From JAVBOW01 sp031550125 (GTDB lineage Bacteria; Bacteroidota; Bacteroidia; Bacteroidales; Rikenellaceae), in contig JAVBOW010000007.1 in assembly GCA_031550125.1 (NCBI GenBank), forward strand, positions 1-56,049: DNA of 56,049 nucleotides. Reading direction: 5' to 3'. The notes below the pieces were generated by a model that was given only the letters and a program-made list of their open reading frames with translations, was not told the origin of the DNA and made no database searches. How positions within the stretch are numbered: position 1 is the first letter of the stretch; each line of letters starts with the position of its first letter. The position numbers were made by a program, and so were the translations under genes. Shown one piece after another: positions 49,520 to 56,049 of the stretch.

Positions 49520-49550
49520 CAAAGTTAGGGCTTTGCTTTGCAATTGCAAA
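49520..49550 (-). promoter_or_regulatory. Promoter of the rsmI operon
   Basis: Minus-strand TTTG (49550-49547), 19 bp, then TAACTTTG (49527-49520), a full consensus match 22 bp before the start at 49497. The -33 touches the terminator of the FadL-like gene. Confidence 0.7.
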
Positions 49551-49588
49551 AAAATAGTGCGCGACTTTTACCGCCGCGCACTATTTTT
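49550..49588 (-). terminator. Terminator after the FadL-type porin gene
   Basis: AAAAATAGTGCGCG (49550-49563) and its exact complement (49575-49588) with an 11-base loop; the minus-strand transcript ends in TTTTTTT. Its AATAGTGCGC core also occurs in the hairpin at 1377. Confidence 0.9.
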
Positions 49589-49601
49589 ACCATATCCCGT
49601 A

Positions 49602-50873
49602 TCAGAAACTGTACCCGAGTCCGAGCGAGGCCGTCCATGCCGACGGAGTGTAGCTCCCGGCGAAACGCGCGGTGGGCGTAAGTGCTGTCGGGGCCGGACA
49701 TGAGCCGGTGTGGGTGGAGCCGTCTATATAGTTCACCGCGGCATCTATCGAGAAGCCTTTGAAGAGCTTCAGGCCCGCGCCAAGGGTGTAGCCGAATTTA
49801 TCGGCTCCGGGGCCGTCGGGATAGAGGTGGGTGTTGTCCACGGGCGTTTGGTCGTAATAGACCCCGGCGCGAAGGATAACCTTTTGGCTGACGGAATATT
49901 CGCCGCCGAGGCGCACTATGACCGTGTTATGGTAGTTCTTGGGCGAAGTGGACGTCTGTCCGATGGCCGGGAAATCGAAGGTCAGGTCTTTATAGGCGCT
50001 CCATCCGACGAATTGCAGGTCGAAGGCGAGCAGCAGCTTCTCGCAGGGGACGAAACCGACGCCCACGTTCAGGTTGGAAGGCATGGGCAGCTCGGTTGTG
50101 AACTCCTGCCCTTCGTACACTCCCGCAGAGGCGAAAGCGGCGGCCATGGCAGCGTTATAGTAGCCTATGTGGGTATCTTTGGACGAGACTTCGGCCGTAA
50201 GTTTTGAGCGGTAGGATACGCCCAGGCTCAGCCGGTCGCAGAATTCATAGAGAAGGCCCACGTTATAGCCGTAACATACGTCGGAAGAGCCTGCGAGCGA
50301 CATCCACGCCGGACTCACCAAAGCTCCGCCGTCGCCCAGGGGCAGGCGGGGCGAGAGCGACTTGGACAAATCGAAACTGCCCGTGCCGATCATAAGACCG
50401 GCGCCAAAGCTGAGTCCCTTGAACAATTTGACGGACACGGTGGGCTGTATGACGAAAGAACGCAGGGATATGTCCTGTATGGCCGTGCATCCGGCCCAGT
50501 TGCGTCCCCAGTCGATGCCGCTGCCGTAAGGCGTGGTAACCGATACGCCGGCGGCGAGCCTGTCGCCCAAAACTTTGAATCCGCCGTAAAGGAATATCGG
50601 CGTGCTTACGCCGTTGTCGGTGGAGGCGTCTCCGCTCTCGCCCGAATATTTCACCTTGCTGGCAACGGCCGCAAAGCCCGCCGAGAAATCGAACGCGCCT
50701 TTCATGGACGACAGTCCCGCGGGATTGAAATGCATGCTTTCGGCCCCAAGCCCGAGGCCTGTGCCGGTGTGTCCCATCCCCAGTTGCCTTGCGCTTTGCG
50801 TATTCACCTGATAGCCTTCGGCGTGGGAAGATATGGCGTAAATACAGAAAACGATAGTAATAAGTCTCTTCAT
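49602..50873 (-). CDS. OmpP1/FadL-family outer-membrane transporter
   Basis: A 423-residue barrel protein with signal MKRLITIVFCIYAISSHA. The N-terminal plug begins QSARQLGMGHTGTGLGLGAESMHFNPAGLSSMKG, the family hallmark, followed by strands such as TTPYGSGIDWGRNW, VSVKLFKGLSFGAGLMIG and a terminal WTASLGLGYSF with C-terminal Phe. FadL-type channels take up fatty acids, bile-type or aromatic hydrophobic compounds. Strong hairpin terminator downstream. Confidence 0.93.
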   Translation of the reverse strand: MKRLITIVFCIYAISSHAEGYQVNTQSARQLGMGHTGTGLGLGAESMHFNPAGLSSMKGAFDFSAGFAAVASKVKYSGESGDASTDNGVSTPIFLYGGFKVLGDRLAAGVSVTTPYGSGIDWGRNWAGCTAIQDISLRSFVIQPTVSVKLFKGLSFGAGLMIGTGSFDLSKSLSPRLPLGDGGALVSPAWMSLAGSSDVCYGYNVGLLYEFCDRLSLGVSYRSKLTAEVSSKDTHIGYYNAAMAAAFASAGVYEGQEFTTELPMPSNLNVGVGFVPCEKLLLAFDLQFVGWSAYKDLTFDFPAIGQTSTSPKNYHNTVIVRLGGEYSVSQKVILRAGVYYDQTPVDNTHLYPDGPGADKFGYTLGAGLKLFKGFSIDAAVNYIDGSTHTGSCPAPTALTPTARFAGSYTPSAWTASLGLGYSF

Positions 50874-50899
50874 TATGGCTTTTTTTAGGTTAATCTTTG

Positions 50900-50907
50900 C
50901 AAAACTA
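50900..50907 (-). promoter_or_regulatory. -7 element of the FadL-type gene
   Basis: Minus-strand TAGTTTTG fits TAnnTTTG, 26 bp before the start at 50873. No clear -33. Confidence 0.5.
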
Positions 50908-50961
50908 AGGTAAAAAATGAGAAAACATACAATTCATGTAGGTTTTTTGAGGATTTTTATA

Positions 50962-51000
50962 TAAATTTGTGCAATTATACATAAGTATCGAATATACTTA
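50962..51000 (+). promoter_or_regulatory. Promoter and leader hairpin of the NYN-CSD gene
   Basis: TAAATTTG (50962-50969) fits the -7 consensus. It is followed in the leader by TAAGTAT (50982-50988) and its exact complement ATACTTA (50994-51000), a hairpin or operator 18 bp before the ATG at 51018. Confidence 0.5.
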
Positions 51001-51017
51001 TATAAGATTATCGTTGC

Positions 51018-51956
51018 ATGAGAAGTAATCAATCGCATTTCAGGATAGGGGTATTCTACGACGGCAATTTCCTCCTTCACGCCTCTAACTATTACAATTA
51101 CATACATCCGCAGCACAGCAGGCTGAGCATAAGCGGAATGCATAACTTCATCCGTCAGCGCGCGTCCGAAGAGGTGGACACCGACGGCCGCATATGCACC
51201 ATAACCGAATCGCACTATTTCAGGGGCCGCATAAACGCCGCCGAGGCGCAACAGCGCGGCAACCAGCTTTACAACGACCGCGTCTTCGAAGACATCCTGA
51301 TGGCCGAAGGAGTGCATACCCATTACCTCCCCCTGCGCAACTTCTCGGGCCGCAAAGAGGAGAGGGGCATAGACGTATGGCTCTCGCTGGAGGTGTTCCA
51401 ACTGGCTCTGGAGAACAAGATAGATCTGGCCGTGCTGATAATATCCGACACAGACTACGCCCCCCTGATGCGCAAACTGAACGCCTTGGGAGTCCCCACG
51501 GCCCTGTTGAGCTGGGAATTCGACTATATGAACGACGACGGGGTTAGGATGGTGACAAAAACCTCGCACGAGCTGCTGCAACTGGCCACATACCCGGTGC
51601 TGATGCATGAAGTGATAGAGGAAGGCATAGAAGCCGGCGACCCGGCGGTGCTGTCGATTTTCGTAAGCGGCGAGCAACAGCGCGAAACCGAGGTGGAATT
51701 CACGGAACACGCCGAAGAGCAGCAAAACCAGATAATGAACGAAAGCGACGTAAGCGAGATACTGAGTATAAAGAACGGCTACGGTTTCATAAAATACCCC
51801 AACAACAACCTCTTCTTCAACTACCAGGACGTAATAGGCGAATTCAGCGAACTATCGCCGGGCGACACGGTGCAATTCACCATCGACAAGAACCACCTGG
51901 GACAGAACGTCGCCAAGAACGTGATTAAGATATCAATAATCAATCTGGCCGATTAA
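51018..51956 (+). CDS. NYN-domain putative RNase fused to a cold-shock domain
   Basis: A 312-residue protein. Residues ~8-195 form a NYN/LabA-type (PIN-like) nuclease domain: RIGVFYDGNFLLH (first Asp), EERGIDVWLSLEV (Asp), LAVLIISDTDYAPLMRKLNALG (Asp cluster). After an acidic linker, residues ~245-305 form a cold-shock/OB domain: GYGFIKYPNNNLFFNYQDV with the RNP-type aromatics GYGFI and LFFNY. The set suggests RNA cleavage directed by CSD binding; substrate and partners are unknown. The combination is conserved in Bacteroidetes as far as I know, but not characterised. Confidence 0.88.
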   Translation: MRSNQSHFRIGVFYDGNFLLHASNYYNYIHPQHSRLSISGMHNFIRQRASEEVDTDGRICTITESHYFRGRINAAEAQQRGNQLYNDRVFEDILMAEGVHTHYLPLRNFSGRKEERGIDVWLSLEVFQLALENKIDLAVLIISDTDYAPLMRKLNALGVPTALLSWEFDYMNDDGVRMVTKTSHELLQLATYPVLMHEVIEEGIEAGDPAVLSIFVSGEQQRETEVEFTEHAEEQQNQIMNESDVSEILSIKNGYGFIKYPNNNLFFNYQDVIGEFSELSPGDTVQFTIDKNHLGQNVAKNVIKISIINLAD

Positions 51957-51966
51957 AGCGCCCAAA

Positions 51967-52392
51967 ATGACTTCGTTCAAGGATTGCATCGATTTCGCGA
52001 ACGCCAACCCGATGTGCTACCTGGCCACGGCGGAGGGCGATAAACCCCATGTGAGGGCTTTGGGTTTCTGGTTTGCCGACGAGACCGGATTCTATTTCCA
52101 GACCGCAACGACCAAAGAGATACCCGCACAGATAAAGGCCAACCCCAACGTGGAGGCATGCTTCTACCATCACGAAGGAATGATAGGCAGCATGATGAGG
52201 GTAGAGGGCAAAGCCGAATTCGTGGACGACAGGGCGGTAAAGGAGCGAGTGTTGGAGGAAAGGCCATTCCTGCGATCGTTCGGTTTTACGCCCGACAGCC
52301 CCGAATTGGTAATTTTCCGCATACCCCGCGGCAGGGCGCATTTCTGGACCATGGCCAACAATCTCTCGCCCAAAGAGTATATAGGATTCTAA
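51967..52392 (+). CDS. Pyridoxamine 5'-phosphate oxidase-family protein
   Basis: A 141-residue split-barrel flavin protein: CYLATAEGDKPHVRALGFWF, FYFQTATTKEIPAQIKANPNVEACFYHH, MRVEGKAEFVDD. This is the short PNPOx-like type that binds FMN or F420-like cofactors; the substrate is unknown. It starts 10 bp after the NYN-CSD gene and may be co-transcribed. It is followed by a hairpin terminator at 52428-52456. Confidence 0.87.
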   Translation: MTSFKDCIDFANANPMCYLATAEGDKPHVRALGFWFADETGFYFQTATTKEIPAQIKANPNVEACFYHHEGMIGSMMRVEGKAEFVDDRAVKERVLEERPFLRSFGFTPDSPELVIFRIPRGRAHFWTMANNLSPKEYIGF

Positions 52393-52420
52393 AACCGGCC
52401 AAAACCTGGTTAATTATTCG

Positions 52421-52456
52421 TATATTTGTCCGCGTTAACACACGCGGACATTTTTT
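52421..52456 (+). promoter_or_regulatory. ychF promoter nested with a hairpin/terminator
   Basis: TATATTTG (52421-52428), a perfect -7 box, runs straight into GTCCGCG (52428-52434), which pairs with CGCGGAC (52443-52449) and is followed by ATTTTTTATT. The hairpin is a good terminator for the upstream gene, yet lies where ychF transcription would start. The ATG of ychF is at 52480. Confidence 0.65.
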
Positions 52457-52479
52457 ATTATTAATAAACAAAACTGTTA

Positions 52480-53580
52480 ATGGCTCTTCAATGCGGCATA
52501 GTGGGCCTTCCTAACGTAGGTAAATCCACTCTTTTCAACTGTCTTTCGAACGCCAAGGCCCAGGCGGCCAACTTCCCCTTCTGCACCATCGAACCCAATG
52601 TGGGCGTGATAACAGTCCCCGACGAGAGGCTGGTGGCGTTAGCAAAAATAGACAATCCAAAAAAAGTGGTCCCCACCACAATTGAGATAGTGGACATAGC
52701 CGGATTGGTTAAAGGCGCGTCGAAAGGAGAAGGACTGGGCAACAAATTTCTGGCCAACATACGTAACACCGACGCCATAATCCACGTGCTGCGTTGTTTC
52801 GACAACGGTAACATAACCCATGTGGACGGATCGGTGGATCCGGTGCGCGACAAGGAGATCATAGACACCGAACTCCAGCTGAAAGACCTCGAAACGGTGG
52901 AAAACCGCATAGGCAAGGTACAAAAGCAAGCCCAGACGGGCGGGGATAAAACAGCCAGGCGCGTCTACGAGATCCTGATGCAATACCGCCAAGCGCTGGT
53001 TCAGGGCCTTTCGGCGCGTACGGTGGAGATAAGCGCAGAGGAGCGTAAACTGGTATCCGACCTCTGCCTGCTCACCGACAAGCCCGTGCTTTACCTGTGC
53101 AACGTGGACGAGGCCGGGGCGACGAAAGGCAACGCCCATGTAGAGGCCGTAAGGAAAGCCATAGCCAACGAAAAAGCCGAGCTGCTGATAGTGGCCGCCG
53201 CCGCCGAGGCCGACATAGCCGAGTTGGAAACCTACGAGGAGCGCCAGCTGTTCCTTGAAGAGATCGGCCTCGAAGAATCGGGGGTGAGCCGTCTGATACG
53301 AGCGGCCTACGCCCTGTTGGACCTGGAGACATACTTCACCACCGGACCTGACGAAACCCGCGCCTGGACCTATATGCGCGGCACAAAAGCACCGCAGGCC
53401 GCCGCGATAATACACACCGACTTCGAGCGCGGATTCATACGCGCCGAGGTGATAAAATACGACGACTACGTACGTCTCGGCTCGGAAAAGGCGTGCCGCG
53501 AGGCAGGCAAACTTTCCGTCGAGGGGAAAGACTACACCGTACAGGACGGCGATATCATGCACTTCCTCTTCAACGTTTAA
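52480..53580 (+). CDS. ychF: Redox-regulated ATPase YchF
   Basis: A 366-residue Obg-family protein: G1 GIVGLPNVGKSTLFNCL, IVDIAGLVKGASKGEGLGNKFL (G3), and YLCNVDE in place of NKxD, which explains ATP preference in this family. A coiled-coil region (~125-200) and the C-terminal TGS domain (KLSVEGKDYTVQDGDIMHFLFNV) follow. YchF binds ribosomes and modulates translation and stress responses. Length and all motifs are complete. Confidence 0.96.
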   Translation: MALQCGIVGLPNVGKSTLFNCLSNAKAQAANFPFCTIEPNVGVITVPDERLVALAKIDNPKKVVPTTIEIVDIAGLVKGASKGEGLGNKFLANIRNTDAIIHVLRCFDNGNITHVDGSVDPVRDKEIIDTELQLKDLETVENRIGKVQKQAQTGGDKTARRVYEILMQYRQALVQGLSARTVEISAEERKLVSDLCLLTDKPVLYLCNVDEAGATKGNAHVEAVRKAIANEKAELLIVAAAAEADIAELETYEERQLFLEEIGLEESGVSRLIRAAYALLDLETYFTTGPDETRAWTYMRGTKAPQAAAIIHTDFERGFIRAEVIKYDDYVRLGSEKACREAGKLSVEGKDYTVQDGDIMHFLFNV

Positions 53581-53596
53581 CCAAACCTACCCGATA

Positions 53597-55891
53597 ATGA
53601 AAAGAAGACTTGTCAATTTGTTTTTAGCGTCAGCCCTCGCGGCCGCGAGCCTTCCGGCGGCGGCGCAGCCACAGTGGCAGATGCAACAGGCCCGGATAAT
53701 GACCCCCTGGTCGGAGTTGGTAAACCCCGACTACGTATTGCCCGAGTATCCGCGTCCGCAGATGGTCCGCCAGGATTGGATGAACCTGAACGGGCTGTGG
53801 GATTTCAGCCGCGCGGCAGGTTTCGGATACAAAAGCGCGCAGGCGTTCGACAAAAAAATACTCGTACCGTTCTGTATGGAATCTGCCATATCAGGCATAC
53901 AGGACAGGAACTTCATGGACAACCGCGGCAAAGTGTTCGTTTACAGGCGTACATTCGCCGTTCCGGAAAGCATGTCCGGTCAGAATATCCTGCTGCATTT
54001 CGGAGCGGTGGACTGGAAATGCGAGGTGTACGTCAACGGAAAGAGCGTGGGCGCGCACACCGGCGGTTTCGACCCCTTCTGCTTCGACATTACGCAGGCG
54101 CTCAAACCAGGCGGCCAGGCACAGGAGATACAGGTTCTTGTGCAGGATTTCCAGGAATTCGGCGGCTATCCCCACGGCAAGCAGAAAATAAACGAAAAGA
54201 TAATATGGTACACCCCCGTAACGGGTATATGGCAAACCGTATGGATCGAACCGGTGCCTGAAGTACACATAGGCAAGGTGGAACTCGTCCCCGATATCGA
54301 CAAGCGCGTGATTAACGTCAACGTAGACGTAAAAGGCGCGGCCACAGTCGCTAAAGCCGTCGTAAAGATCTACAATTCCGGCAAACAGATTTCCCGGACG
54401 GAGGTCGTCGCAGGACGGAACGCCCCCGTGGAGGTGCAGGATATGAGACTGTGGAGTCCCGACTCGCCATTCCTGTACGACATGACGGTGGAGCTGGTGG
54501 AGAACGGCAAAACGACCGACAAGGTGGACACCTATTTCGGCATGCGCAAGATCGCAGTGGAGCAGGTGGACGGACTGCCGCGCATCATGCTCAACAACAA
54601 GGAATGCTTCCAGTTCGGCGTACTCGACCAGGGCTTCTGGCCCGACGGCATCTACACCGCCCCGACGGACGACGCGCTCAGGTACGACCTTCAGAAAATA
54701 AAGGAGTACGGTATGAACGTATCGCGCAAGCACATCAAGGTGGAGCCGGCGCGCTGGTATTACCATTGCGATAGAATGGGAATGCTGGTATGGCAGGACA
54801 TGCCGTGCAACGGATTCGGCAAGGACGGCAAACTGCTGGAATCGGAGGTGGGCATACGCGACAACTTCCACGACGAACTGGGCCGCATGATAGAGTCGCT
54901 CAAACACTTCCCGTCGATAGTGATGTGGGTGGTGTACAACGAGGGTTGGGGACAACCCGATGCGCCCACCTCGCAGAAAGGCGTGGACGTGGCCCGTTCG
55001 CACGACGACACCCGCCTGATCAGCATTGCCAGCGGCTGGCATGACTCCGAATACGGCGACATAAAGGACACGCACTGGTATCCGGCCCCCAACATGCTGC
55101 CCAACCCGGCAAATAAGCGCGCCTCGGTTTGCGGCGAGTACGGCGGGATAACCCTCCGTACGCCAGGCCACAGGTGGATAGGCGGCAGCAACATGCAGTA
55201 CACGGCCGTGGACGACGCGGGACAGCTCACCAGGCGATTCACCGACTTCGTCAACAACCTGAGCATAATGAAGGCTTACGGCCTTTCCGGAGCCATATAC
55301 ACCCAAATAACCGACGTCGAGGACGAGGAGAACGGCCTGCTTACATATGACCGCAAAATTAACAAAGCCGGCGCAGACAATATAAAGGCTATCGCGAGCA
55401 AGGCGCATGAGCTTATGACCGCCAAACCGCGCGCGATACTTCCCGCCGCAAGGTTCGCCGACAAGGAAGTTCTGTGGAAATACAAAACCGCCGCCGGCCC
55501 CATAAAAGATAAGGACTGGATGGCCCCGTCGTTCAACGATTCTAAATGGACGACCGGCGCAGCCGGTTTCGGCAAGGATGCAGGCAACCCCAAAACCCCG
55601 TGGACGACTTCAAACATATATCTGCGCAAGGCCGTCGATTTCGCAGGGCTGTCGCCGGAAGCGATAAATGGATTGAAACTATTTATCTTCCATGACGAGG
55701 ACGCCGAGGTTTACATCAACGGCGTCAAAGCCGCGTCGTTCAAAGGGTTTGTGAACGGATATTCGCTTACGGATATAAGCCCGGAGGCGTTGGCAACCAT
55801 CAAGCCCGGCAAACCAAACACGGTTGCCGTAAGTTGCCGCCAGACAACCGGAGCGCAATATATCGACCTGGGTTTCTACCTGCTCGATTAA
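53597..55891 (+). CDS. Exported GH2-family beta-glycosidase
   Basis: A 764-residue enzyme with signal MKRRLVNLFLASALAAASLPAAA. Sugar-binding domain ~60-225 (RRTFAVPESMSGQNILLHFGAVDWKCEVYVNG), Ig-like domain ~230-330, TIM barrel ~330-620 with VVYNEGWGQPD (acid/base Glu) and VCGEYGGI (nucleophile Glu), then a C-terminal jelly-roll of about 150 residues (FHDEDAEVYINGVKAASFKGF). This fits GH2 beta-galactosidase, beta-mannosidase or beta-glucuronidase; the activity cannot be fixed. It lies 16 bp after ychF and could be read from the ychF promoter. Confidence 0.92.
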   Translation: MKRRLVNLFLASALAAASLPAAAQPQWQMQQARIMTPWSELVNPDYVLPEYPRPQMVRQDWMNLNGLWDFSRAAGFGYKSAQAFDKKILVPFCMESAISGIQDRNFMDNRGKVFVYRRTFAVPESMSGQNILLHFGAVDWKCEVYVNGKSVGAHTGGFDPFCFDITQALKPGGQAQEIQVLVQDFQEFGGYPHGKQKINEKIIWYTPVTGIWQTVWIEPVPEVHIGKVELVPDIDKRVINVNVDVKGAATVAKAVVKIYNSGKQISRTEVVAGRNAPVEVQDMRLWSPDSPFLYDMTVELVENGKTTDKVDTYFGMRKIAVEQVDGLPRIMLNNKECFQFGVLDQGFWPDGIYTAPTDDALRYDLQKIKEYGMNVSRKHIKVEPARWYYHCDRMGMLVWQDMPCNGFGKDGKLLESEVGIRDNFHDELGRMIESLKHFPSIVMWVVYNEGWGQPDAPTSQKGVDVARSHDDTRLISIASGWHDSEYGDIKDTHWYPAPNMLPNPANKRASVCGEYGGITLRTPGHRWIGGSNMQYTAVDDAGQLTRRFTDFVNNLSIMKAYGLSGAIYTQITDVEDEENGLLTYDRKINKAGADNIKAIASKAHELMTAKPRAILPAARFADKEVLWKYKTAAGPIKDKDWMAPSFNDSKWTTGAAGFGKDAGNPKTPWTTSNIYLRKAVDFAGLSPEAINGLKLFIFHDEDAEVYINGVKAASFKGFVNGYSLTDISPEALATIKPGKPNTVAVSCRQTTGAQYIDLGFYLLD

Positions 55892-56049
55892 CTGCGGGCG
55901 TTTAACCCCGATGCTGCGAGGCGGGGGCCCCGAGGAAAGAGAACACCACCACAAAACAGCGGGAGACGCTGCTGTAGAGAACAAAAAAAAAAGGGGGAGG
56001 GGGGAGGGAGGGAAAAAAAAGTATTAATAGAAAAAAAAAAATTTGTACA
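55892..56049. other. Low-complexity contig end
   Basis: No gene is seen. From about 55,920 the sequence turns into G- and A-homopolymer-rich, atypical DNA (for example AAAAAAAAAAGGGGGAGG and GGGAGGG tracts from 55,981). This looks like sequencing noise at a contig edge rather than genome sequence. Confidence 0.6.

Noticed and set aside
53891..55408. 505-codon minus-strand open frame
   Set aside because: Antisense to the GH2 gene, which has complete motifs; no family features here.

Overview
The window looks like chromosomal DNA from a strictly anaerobic, moderately GC-rich Bacteroidales bacterium, most plausibly of the Alistipes/Rikenellaceae type. The evidence is promoters of the Bacteroidetes form (TTTG, about 19 bp, TAnnTTTG) in front of many genes, almost no Shine-Dalgarno sequences, fimbrillin lipoproteins with DUF3575 and FimB/Mfa2-type partners, an S46 dipeptidyl-peptidase, rubrerythrin, and an anaerobic sulfatase maturase with Ser-type sulfatases. 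The genus is an inference. The last ~130 bp (from about 55,920) look like a low-quality contig end.

Layout. 288-1370: membrane-anchored AraC-type regulator. 1417-13242 (minus strand): a nine-gene fimbrial/lipoprotein operon. It is transcribed from a palindromic promoter region near 13,303 and ends in a strong hairpin at 1377-1408. It encodes a DUF3575 protein, a FimB/Mfa2-like protein, three fimbrillins of about 300 residues, two giant fimbrillin-GLUG proteins rich in regularly spaced cysteines, and two short fimbrillin-like lipoproteins. Next to it, 13655-14905 encodes a tyrosine recombinase lying immediately downstream of the 3' end of a tRNA-Lys gene (15071-15143), the usual geometry of an integrated island. 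15288-17032: two outer-membrane barrel proteins. 17110-20668: flavin reductase, AlkD-like repair protein, anaerobic sulfatase maturase, MscS channel. 20799-22492: an iron/peroxide group (bacterioferritin, Fur/PerR regulator with a candidate operator, rubredoxin-first rubrerythrin).

22801-32115 (minus) is a tightly overlapping nine-gene directon: Ser-type sulfatase, MBL hydrolase, trmD, FAH-family hydrolase, maf, DPP11-like peptidase, proC, proB, proA. 32307-34523: AsmA-like protein. 34652-38736 (minus): uridine kinase, gyrB (TTG start), and an FtsE-like ATPase carrying a 237-residue acidic N-terminal extension. 38838-40007: exported enolase-superfamily enzyme, followed by tmRNA (40051-40461; tag GNNSYQLAA). 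40719-42167 (minus): a second Ser-type sulfatase. 42290-44562: membrane metallophosphoesterase overlapping a RibD-like protein with its domains in reversed order. 44569-49497 (minus): a six-gene operon (unknown acidic-linker protein, rsmI, SuhB-like phosphatase, LpxL-like acyltransferase, GT2, Ogt). 49602-50873: FadL-type porin. 51018-55891: NYN-CSD protein, PNPOx-like protein, YchF, GH2 glycosidase.

How it fits together. Exported sulfatases, GH2, the exported enolase-superfamily enzyme, DPP11 and the porin point to foraging on host or dietary glycans and peptides. The maturase at 18442 is the enzyme expected to activate the Ser-type sulfatases here. The most unusual elements are the cysteine-laddered fimbrillin-GLUG operon beside a recombinase, the domain-permuted RibD, the FtsE with a large acidic extension, and a ~196-bp dispersed intergenic repeat whose hairpin core is inverted between its two copies.
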